From NCBI GenBank assembly GCA_964426655.1, contig CAYRQT010000008.1, positions 1 through 64,000 of the forward strand: 64,000 nucleotides of DNA, written 5' to 3'. The first letter of the stretch is position 1, and each line of letters begins with the position of its first letter. Below are positions 58,887-64,000 of this stretch, piece by piece. The translations under genes were made by a program, and so were the position numbers. The notes beneath the pieces are model-generated. The model was not told where the DNA came from, searched no databases, and saw only the letters and a list, made by a program, of their open reading frames with translations. This DNA is from RGIG8306 sp964426655 (GTDB taxonomy: Bacteria > Bacillota > Clostridia > Lachnospirales > Lachnospiraceae).

Positions 58887-60170
58887 ATGTTTGCAGACAG
58901 TGCGAAAATATTTATTAAATCCGGTAAGGGTGGCGATGGACATGTCAGCTTCAGAAGAGAACTTTTTGTGGCAGCCGGCGGACCGGATGGCGGTGATGGA
59001 GGCCGGGGCGGCGATGTTATTTTTGTTGTGGACAAAGGCCTGAATACTCTGACGGATTTTAGATATAAACGCAAATATATTGCCCCAAATGGGGAAGAAG
59101 GCGGAAAACGCAACTGCCATGGTGCAGACGGCGAGAATTTGATTATAAAAGTGCCGGAGGGTACCGTTGTCAGAGATGCAGAATCAGGGAAAGTCATCAT
59201 TGACATGTCCGGGGATACCTTGCAGTTTACGGTGCTTCGTGGAGGAAGGGGCGGACAGGGAAATCAGCATTATGCTACCCCTACCATGCAGGTTCCCAAA
59301 TATGCGCAACCTGGTCAGTCCTCCAGGGAATTATGGGTTATTTTAGAGTTGAAAGTAATTGCAGATGTGGGTTTGATTGGTTTTCCAAACGTGGGGAAAT
59401 CCACCTTGCTTTCCAGAGTATCGAATGCAAAGCCCAAAATTGCCAACTACCATTTTACCACTTTAAATCCTCATCTCGGAGTCGTGGAGTATCAGGGAAT
59501 TGATGGCTTTGTCATGGCAGATATTCCGGGACTGATTGAAGGGGCTGCCTCCGGAATTGGGTTGGGACATGATTTCCTCAGGCACATTGAAAGAACCAGA
59601 GTTTTGGTTCATGTGGTGGATGGGGCATCAACAGAGGGCAGAGACCCTGTGGAAGATATCAAAACCATTCATGCGGAATTGGAACAATATAATCCGGCAT
59701 TACGGCAACTGCCCCAGGTGATCGTTGCCAACAAAATGGATGTGCTTTTACCGGAGGAAAAGGATGCGGTTGTAGATCGCATTCAGAAGGCTTTTTCGCA
59801 GGAAGGGATTTCTGTGTTTGCTATTTCGGCAGTTTCCGGAGAAGGGGTTAAAGCATTGCTGTATCGGGTGAAAGAACTATTGGCTACCACCTCTTCTCAG
59901 CCTGTAATTTTCCCTTCTACATATGTGGAAGCAATAGATTCTACCGCAAACCTGCCTTTCACAGTGGATAAGCAGGAGGATGTGTATGTGGTGGAAGGAC
60001 CCAGAATTGAAAAAATGCTGGGCTATACCAACCTGGATTCTGAAAAAGGGTTTGCTTTCTTTCAGAAATTTCTTTCAGAAACAGGCATTCTGGAACAACT
60101 GGAGGCTTTGGGCATCCAGGAAGGGGATACTGTAAGAATGTATGGCCATGAATTTGACTATTATAAATGA
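58887..60170 (+). CDS. obg: Obg GTPase
   Basis: This encodes a 427-residue ribosome-assembly and stress GTPase. The glycine-rich Obg fold (residues 1-158, DSAKIFIKSGKGGDGHVSF, GGPDGGDGGRGGDVIFVVD) precedes the G domain (GFPNVGKST, DIPGLIEGA, NKMD) and a C-terminal OCT domain. AGGAAAGGA precedes the ATG at 58887. Obg associates with the 50S and in Bacillus with sporulation control. Confidence 0.96.
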   Translation: MFADSAKIFIKSGKGGDGHVSFRRELFVAAGGPDGGDGGRGGDVIFVVDKGLNTLTDFRYKRKYIAPNGEEGGKRNCHGADGENLIIKVPEGTVVRDAESGKVIIDMSGDTLQFTVLRGGRGGQGNQHYATPTMQVPKYAQPGQSSRELWVILELKVIADVGLIGFPNVGKSTLLSRVSNAKPKIANYHFTTLNPHLGVVEYQGIDGFVMADIPGLIEGAASGIGLGHDFLRHIERTRVLVHVVDGASTEGRDPVEDIKTIHAELEQYNPALRQLPQVIVANKMDVLLPEEKDAVVDRIQKAFSQEGISVFAISAVSGEGVKALLYRVKELLATTSSQPVIFPSTYVEAIDSTANLPFTVDKQEDVYVVEGPRIEKMLGYTNLDSEKGFAFFQKFLSETGILEQLEALGIQEGDTVRMYGHEFDYYK

Positions 60171-60201
60171 CAAACCTTGAAAAGAGGATGGGAGGCATAG
60201 C

Positions 60202-60501
60202 ATGACAAGCAGGCAGAGAGCCTATTTAAAGGGACTGGCAATGGAAATGGACCCCGTTTTCCAGGTGGGAAAATCCAGTGTAACACCGGAACTGGTCATC
60301 GCACTGGATGAAGTCCTGGAAGCCAGGGAATTGATAAAAATAGCAGTGCTGAAAAACTGTATGGACGATCCCAGGAACATAGCTGAAACAATTGCAGGAA
60401 GAACCCATAGTGAAGTGGTTCAGATTATCGGAAAAAAAATTGTGTTGTATCGCCCGGCAGAAAATAAAGATAAAAGACGAATCCTATTACCCCAAAGCTG
60501 A
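60202..60501 (+). CDS. yhbY: CRM-domain RNA-binding protein YhbY
   Basis: This encodes a 99-residue YhbY/CRM-domain protein. TSRQRAYLKGLAMEMDPVFQVGKSSVT matches the start of the family and ELIKIAVLKN the RNA-binding strand. E. coli YhbY binds pre-50S particles. It follows obg after 31 bases; GGAGG lies before the ATG. Confidence 0.93.
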   Translation: MTSRQRAYLKGLAMEMDPVFQVGKSSVTPELVIALDEVLEARELIKIAVLKNCMDDPRNIAETIAGRTHSEVVQIIGKKIVLYRPAENKDKRRILLPQS

Positions 60502-60515
60502 AGGGAGGCGTTCCT

Positions 60516-61124
60516 TTGTCCAATAAAATAGGGATAATGGGGGGAACATTTGATCCCATCCATGATGGACACATTCAATTAGCTAAAACAGCTTATGAAC
60601 AGTATTCCCTGGATGAAATCTGGTTCATGCCCAGCGGTGATCCACCTCATAAGGAGGGACAGCACATAACCCCGGGAAATATGCGCATGGATATGGTCAG
60701 GCTGGCCATGCCTGCCGGGTTTCCATTCCTGGCCTCGGACTTCGAGATAAAGCGAACCGGCTTGACATATACTGCGGAAACACTACATATGTTATCACAA
60801 ATGTTTCCTGGAAAGAAATGGTATTATATTGTAGGGGAGGACTCTCTTCTATATATGGAAAAATGGCACACCCCAGAAGTGATTTTTCAAAAAGCAGTCA
60901 TTTTAGCAGCACCCAGGCATGCAAGAATCAGTGACCGGCTACAGGCACACATGGACTGGCTCAGGAAGACATATTGTGCAGATATTAGACTGTTGGATAG
61001 TCCTTTTATTCCAGTTTCCTCCAGAGAAATAAGGCAGGCAGTAAAAGCGGGTGATCAATATGTGCCCCATGTTCCTGATAATGTGCTGAAATATATCCAT
61101 AACCATCATATATATTATGTATAA
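60516..61124 (+). CDS. nadD: Nicotinate-nucleotide adenylyltransferase
   Basis: This encodes a 202-residue NAD-synthesis enzyme. GIMGGTFDPIHDGHIQLA contains the HxGH motif, and FMPSGDPPHK and SSREIRQAVKAG are typical. The start is TTG at 60516 with GGGAGG 7 bases upstream. It is followed by yqeK and rsfS in the conserved Firmicutes order. Confidence 0.95.
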   Translation: MSNKIGIMGGTFDPIHDGHIQLAKTAYEQYSLDEIWFMPSGDPPHKEGQHITPGNMRMDMVRLAMPAGFPFLASDFEIKRTGLTYTAETLHMLSQMFPGKKWYYIVGEDSLLYMEKWHTPEVIFQKAVILAAPRHARISDRLQAHMDWLRKTYCADIRLLDSPFIPVSSREIRQAVKAGDQYVPHVPDNVLKYIHNHHIYYV

Positions 61125-61136
61125 CAGGAGGGGACT

Positions 61137-61718
61137 ATGACAATCGAGTCAATCAAACTGGATTTGCAGGAAAAACTAAGTGAACAGAGATATCTGCATA
61201 CAGAGGGAGTGGCCTACACTGCGGCTGCTTTGGCTATGAGTTATGGAGAACCCTGTGAGGATGCTTTATTGGCGGGCTGGTTGCATGATTGTGCAAAGTT
61301 TTATCACAATAGTCAGCAAATTAAGCTATGCGAAGAATTTCAGCTGCCCGTTAAGCCGGTGGAGTATGAAAATCCGGGCCTTCTGCATGCTAAAGTTGGG
61401 GCATACCTGGCAAAGAAATATTACGGAATTACCAATTTAAATGTGTTGAATGCCATCTTATACCATACAACAGGCAGGGAGGGGATGACATTACTGGAAA
61501 AAATTATTTTTGTGGCAGATTATATTGAACCTTCCAGAAACCAGGCACCAAGGCTGTTGGAAATCAGAAGGATAGCTTTTCATGAATTGGATCAGGCTGT
61601 ATCTATGATTTTGTCGGATACTTTACAATATCTACATACACAGCAAAAACCTATTGATGATGCCACAGAGAAAACCTATCAATTTTATAAGAAGATATTG
61701 GAAAATAAAGAGTCATAA
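61137..61718 (+). CDS. yqeK: HD-domain protein YqeK (Ap4A hydrolase)
   Basis: This encodes a 193-residue HD-domain phosphohydrolase. RYLHTEGVAYTA gives the first histidine, AGWLHDCAKFY the HD pair, and HAKVGAYLAKKYYGI and HTTGREGMTLLEKIIFVADYIEPSR the remaining metal ligands. YqeK relatives are symmetrical diadenosine tetraphosphate hydrolases. It lies 12 bases after nadD. Confidence 0.93.
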   Translation: MTIESIKLDLQEKLSEQRYLHTEGVAYTAAALAMSYGEPCEDALLAGWLHDCAKFYHNSQQIKLCEEFQLPVKPVEYENPGLLHAKVGAYLAKKYYGITNLNVLNAILYHTTGREGMTLLEKIIFVADYIEPSRNQAPRLLEIRRIAFHELDQAVSMILSDTLQYLHTQQKPIDDATEKTYQFYKKILENKES

Positions 61719-61748
61719 AGAGACATAAAGAGAGGAGATCAAAGAAGA

Positions 61749-62105
61749 ATGCATGGAAATGGACAGGATTTGATCCGGGTCATTTATAATGCGCTGGAAG
61801 ATAAAAAAGGCATTCAGATTCAGGTGATCTATATTGGAAATATTTCTTCCATAGCAGATTATTTTGTCATTGCCAGTGGAGATAATATCCCTCAGGTAAA
61901 GGCACTTGCAGATCATGTACAGGAAGAAATGGAAAAAAGAGGGGCTGTGCTGAGAGATTTGGAAGGATATGGTACTGCCAGCTGGATTTTAATGGATTAC
62001 AGCGATGTTGTGGTACATATTTTTAATAAAGAAGACCGACAATTTTATGATATTGAAAGAATCTGGCGGGATGGACAATATATTGATATGCGTGAAAAGG
62101 CATGA
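61749..62105 (+). CDS. rsfS: Ribosome silencing factor RsfS
   Basis: This encodes a 118-residue RsfS/Iojap protein that binds L14 on free 50S and blocks subunit joining. IADYFVIASGDNIPQVKALADHVQEEM, GYGTASWILMDYSDVVVHIF and RQFYDIERIW are canonical. AGAGGAG is upstream of the ATG. A large terminator follows. Confidence 0.95.
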   Translation: MHGNGQDLIRVIYNALEDKKGIQIQVIYIGNISSIADYFVIASGDNIPQVKALADHVQEEMEKRGAVLRDLEGYGTASWILMDYSDVVVHIFNKEDRQFYDIERIWRDGQYIDMREKA

Positions 62106-62122
62106 GAAGGCAATTATTGTGT

Positions 62123-62182
62123 AAAAAAAAGAGAAGCACCTGCCCCTTTTATGAAGAGGGGAGCAGATGCTTCTCTTTTTTT
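62123..62182. terminator. Bidirectional terminator between rsfS and lexA
   Basis: AAAAAAAGAGAAGCA pairs with TGCTTCTCTTTTTTT, with an inner stem CCCCTTTT/AGAGGGG around the loop. It has A-runs on the left and T-runs on the right, so it can end both rsfS (plus) and lexA (minus). Confidence 0.93.
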
Positions 62183-62186
62183 GAGG

Positions 62187-62810
62187 TTAGCGTGGCATCA
62201 GGCGGAACAGGCCGATAACTTTCCCAAGAATAACAGGATTTGTAACAAGGATAGGATCCATACTGTCATTTTCCGGTTGAAGACGAATATGGTCCTTTTC
62301 TCTGTAGTATGTTTTTACTGTTGCAGAATCTTCCAAAAGGGCAACCACAATATCTCCGTTATTAGCAGTATTCTGTTTCTGGATGAACAGCTGGTCACCA
62401 TTAAAAATACCTGCATTGATCATGCTGTCCCCTTTAACTTTCAGAGCAAAGATTTCCTTGGCGGAGGGCAGAAACTCCGCATTAATGGCCAGATAATCCT
62501 GTATATTCTCTTCGGCAAGAATGGGCTGACCTGCAGCTACCTGTCCCACAAGAGGAATGGAGACGACCTCCTGCCGCGGGCCGTAAAAATTTTCATCCAT
62601 AATTTCAATGGCTCTTGGTTTGGTGGGGTCTTTCCGAATATAACCGTTTTTTTCCAGGGTCTCCAGATGCGCATGGACAGAAGAGGTAGATTTAAGGTTG
62701 ACCGCTTCACAAATTTCTCTGACAGCAGGCGGATACCCTTTCTCTTTTATGCAAAGCTTCATATAATCCAGGATTTCCTGTTGCTTTTTTGTAATTTTAC
62801 CGTAGGCCAT
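62187..62810 (-). CDS. lexA: LexA repressor
   Basis: This encodes the 207-residue SOS repressor. The N-terminal winged helix has KQQEILDYMKLCIKEKGYPP and STSSVHAHLETLEKNGYI. Self-cleavage is at A93-G94 (VAAGQP), with serine S129 (KGDSM) and lysine K166 (ATVKTYY). The start at 62810 has GGGAGG upstream; a longer frame in other start choices is not needed. It is divergent from a LysM gene like yneA, and LexA-type boxes fill the gap. Confidence 0.96.
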   Translation of the reverse strand: MAYGKITKKQQEILDYMKLCIKEKGYPPAVREICEAVNLKSTSSVHAHLETLEKNGYIRKDPTKPRAIEIMDENFYGPRQEVVSIPLVGQVAAGQPILAEENIQDYLAINAEFLPSAKEIFALKVKGDSMINAGIFNGDQLFIQKQNTANNGDIVVALLEDSATVKTYYREKDHIRLQPENDSMDPILVTNPVILGKVIGLFRLMPR

Positions 62811-62838
62811 AATAGGTACCTCCCATTGATCTGAAAAT

Positions 62839-62867
62839 ATTTTAACATATAAAAAGGGAAAAGGCAA
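62839..62867 (-). promoter_or_regulatory. lexA promoter
   Basis: On the minus strand TTGCCT (62867-62862), 17 bases, TAAAAT (62844-62839). Its -35 overlaps the first LexA-type box. Confidence 0.65.
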
Positions 62868-62892
62868 ACAGAAGTTTGCGAAAATATGTTCG
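62865..62892. promoter_or_regulatory. Two adjacent LexA-type boxes near lexA
   Basis: CAAACAGAAGTTTG (62865-62878, perfect inverted repeat GCAAAC/GTTTGC) directly abuts CGAAAATATGTTCG (62879-62892). Both fit CGAACnnnnGTTCG with one or two changes. The first overlaps the lexA -35. Confidence 0.6.
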
Positions 62893-62901
62893 ATTTCCAT
62901 A

Positions 62902-62930
62902 TTGACAAACGCTTGTTCGGGATATATACT
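62902..62930 (+). promoter_or_regulatory. yneA-like gene promoter
   Basis: TTGACA at 62902-62907 and TATACT at 62925-62930 with a 17-base spacer, near consensus, so repression must be strong when the gene is silent. Confidence 0.88.
62906..62919. promoter_or_regulatory. LexA box in the yneA promoter
   Basis: CAAACGCTTGTTCG, one change from CGAACnnnnGTTCG, overlaps the end of the -35 and the spacer. Confidence 0.75.
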
Positions 62931-62939
62931 GGAATCAGT

Positions 62940-62953
62940 CGAACAAAAGTTCT
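62940..62953. promoter_or_regulatory. LexA box downstream of the yneA -10
   Basis: CGAACAAAAGTTCT with perfect GAAC/GTTC arms lies just after the expected transcription start. Confidence 0.8.
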
Positions 62954-62973
62954 GTAATGGGGAGGTATACATT

Positions 62974-63276
62974 ATGACTTTAAATTCCATGTATAAAGGC
63001 GCAATTCTTGCTTTTCTAATCACTGTTTTTGCCGGTTGTATTTTCTTTTCACAGACCCAGACTAAAGCCAGTGCAAAGGACAATACTGTCAAATATTATA
63101 AATCAATCCAAATTCAGGACGGAGAAACATTATGGTCTATTGCAAAAGATAATCTACCGTCTGATGAGGATAATTTACAGGCATATTTTCAGGAAATCAA
63201 GGAAATCAATGACATTGCTGACGAAAATCTGATCCATGAAGGAAATTACCTGATTGTATCTTACTATGCGCCTTGA
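62974..63276 (+). CDS. yneA: LysM protein, YneA-like division suppressor
   Basis: This encodes a 100-residue protein with an N-terminal membrane segment (about residues 8-27, ILAFLITVFAGCIFF) and a C-terminal LysM domain (residues 42-98, IQIQDGETLWSIAKDNLP). The architecture and divergent position to lexA match B. subtilis YneA, the SOS-induced inhibitor of cell division. GGGGAGG precedes the ATG at 62974. Its promoter is covered by LexA-type boxes. Assignment rests on synteny and architecture. Confidence 0.82.
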   Translation: MTLNSMYKGAILAFLITVFAGCIFFSQTQTKASAKDNTVKYYKSIQIQDGETLWSIAKDNLPSDEDNLQAYFQEIKEINDIADENLIHEGNYLIVSYYAP

Positions 63277-63308
63277 ATAGCCTGTGTTTCCAGATGTATC
63301 TTTTTATG

Positions 63309-63340
63309 AAAAAACCCCTGTGCCTATTATTGCACAGGGG
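63309..63340 (-). terminator. glmS terminator
   Basis: CCCCTGTGC at 63315-63323 and GCACAGGGG at 63332-63340 form a 9-bp stem. On the minus strand it is followed by a run of T (plus-strand A at 63309-63314), so it ends glmS. It may weakly end the yneA-like gene too. Confidence 0.9.
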
Positions 63341-63346
63341 CTTTGC

Positions 63347-64000
63347 TTATTCCACGGTAACGGACTTGGCCAGATTCCTTGGCATATCCACATCCAGTCC
63401 TTTTCTGGCAGATACATAATAAGCAAGAAGCTGCAAAAGAGCTGCAGTACAGAACGGTGTGTAGGCATCCTCTGTATCTGGAATGGTCAAATGTATGTCA
63501 TAAAGGTCTTTGGCCACAGGGGCGGAAACTTTTGTAATCAGAATGACAAATGCATTGCGCGCTTTCACTTCCCGAATATTGGAAATAGTCTTACTGTAAA
63601 TGCGTTCCTGGGTGGCAAGGGCTATGACAGGAACACCGTCTGTTACAAGGGCAATAGTGCCATGTTTCAATTCTCCGGCGGCATAGGCTTCAGCGTGGAT
63701 GTAACTAATTTCCTTGAGTTTTAAGGCCCCTTCCAGAGAAAGGCTATAGTCCAACCCCCTGCCGATGAAAAAGGCGCTGTCGGCTGGGAGAAGGGCCTCT
63801 GCATAAGATTCAATCTGGGGGGCATTTTCAAGCGTAAGAGCCATTTGCTCTACTACCTGATATAAATGCTCCATAAAGGCCTGGGCACCGGCCTGGGGCA
63901 GAATTCCCCTTACCAGAGCCATTCTGCAGGTCAAAATATACAGTGTCATAATCTGCGAGGTGTAGGCTTTGGTGCTGGCTACTGCGATTTCCGGTCCTGC
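63347..64000 (-). CDS. glmS: Glucosamine-6-phosphate synthase, C-terminal part
   Basis: This is the 3' part of glmS; the gene continues past the window edge. About 217 residues of the isomerase domain are visible: GPEIAVASTKAYTSQ at the edge, then GRGLDYSLSLEGALKLKEISYIHAEAYAAGELKHG and DVDMPRNLAKSVTVE at the C-terminus, the standard GlmS ending. The enzyme makes glucosamine-6-phosphate from fructose-6-phosphate and glutamine for cell-wall synthesis. A glmS ribozyme, if present, would lie upstream of the 5' end, outside the window. Confidence 0.95.
   Translation of the reverse strand, partial: AGPEIAVASTKAYTSQIMTLYILTCRMALVRGILPQAGAQAFMEHLYQVVEQMALTLENAPQIESYAEALLPADSAFFIGRGLDYSLSLEGALKLKEISYIHAEAYAAGELKHGTIALVTDGVPVIALATQERIYSKTISNIREVKARNAFVILITKVSAPVAKDLYDIHLTIPDTEDAYTPFCTAALLQLLAYYVSARKGLDVDMPRNLAKSVTVE

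Noticed and set aside
62811..63092. Longer LexA starting near 63092
   Set aside because: It would run through the divergent promoter region and the LysM gene; the canonical start at 62810 has GGGAGG.
1..64000. Mobile elements, CRISPR, tRNA or rRNA genes
   Set aside because: No transposase, integrase, direct-repeat array, or cloverleaf was seen on either strand by reading.

Overview
The window is a gene-dense, moderate-GC stretch of core chromosome from a bacterium of the Clostridia, most probably a member of the Lachnospiraceae. This rests on Firmicutes-type gene orders (pta/DUF177/rpmF/plsX/acpP/rnc/smc/ftsY, ylxM-ffh-rpsP-khpA-rimM-trmD-rplS-lepB-rbgA-rnhB-yraN, yicC-remA-gmk-rpoZ, rplU-prp-rpmA-obg-yhbY-nadD-yqeK-rsfS), a sporulation gene (ytfJ), an L27 with a Prp-cleaved N-terminus, and lexA divergent from a yneA-like gene. 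No mobile element, CRISPR array, tRNA or rRNA was seen. Five runs of N (11342-11351, 21815-21824, 29180-29189, 32313-32332, 45271-45280), each inside a gene, show that this is a scaffolded draft assembly.

Layout: 1-2703 holds the end of coaE, walJ, an ACT-domain gene and a DUF711/PFL gene. tmcAL (minus) converges on them. 4.1-8.2 kb carries pta (no ackA follows), DUF177, rpmF, plsX, acpP and rnc. 8.2-15.7 kb has smc, ftsY, a threonine ammonia-lyase and ylxM-ffh. 15.7-22 kb has rpsP, khpA, rimM, trmD, rplS, two signal peptidases around rbgA, then rnhB, yraN and pgeF. prs (minus) and der-plsY-gpsA-maf-lipoprotein follow, then rqcH (minus). 29.9-35.4 kb is yicC-remA-gmk-rpoZ-rimO-pgsA-cinA. 35.4-38.6 kb holds two uncharacterised genes, a DUF2953 gene and ytfJ. 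rpmB (minus) is divergent from yloU-fakA-like-recG-SEC-C-rsmD-coaD. 45.5-50.6 kb holds RNA methyltransferase and pseudouridine synthase genes, a HAD phosphatase, an SDR and recU. 50.6-56.4 kb is a histidine operon (hisZGDBA-hisIE), followed by rng. 57.7-62.1 kb is the rplU...rsfS operon. The end holds lexA/yneA and the 3' part of glmS.

Functionally the window serves translation (ribosomal proteins, ribosome maturation GTPases, rRNA and tRNA modification), protein export (SRP, FtsY, signal peptidases), lipid synthesis (plsX, acpP, plsY, gpsA, pgsA, fatty-acid-kinase-like protein), chromosome maintenance (smc, recG, recU, rnhB, lexA) and histidine synthesis.

The most interesting material is regulatory and architectural. 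The his promoter carries four 8-bp half-sites in a row, ending in a perfect 16-bp palindrome. The lexA/yneA intergenic region carries four LexA-type boxes. Two sites have a promoter -35 element built into the 3' arm of the preceding terminator. Two convergent gene pairs have a terminator inside the coding end of the neighbour. HisIE carries a decayed HisA-like half-barrel at its N-terminus while hisF and hisH are absent from the cluster. ackA is missing after pta, and the RNA polymerase omega subunit has a long acidic tail. No clearly novel multi-gene system was found.
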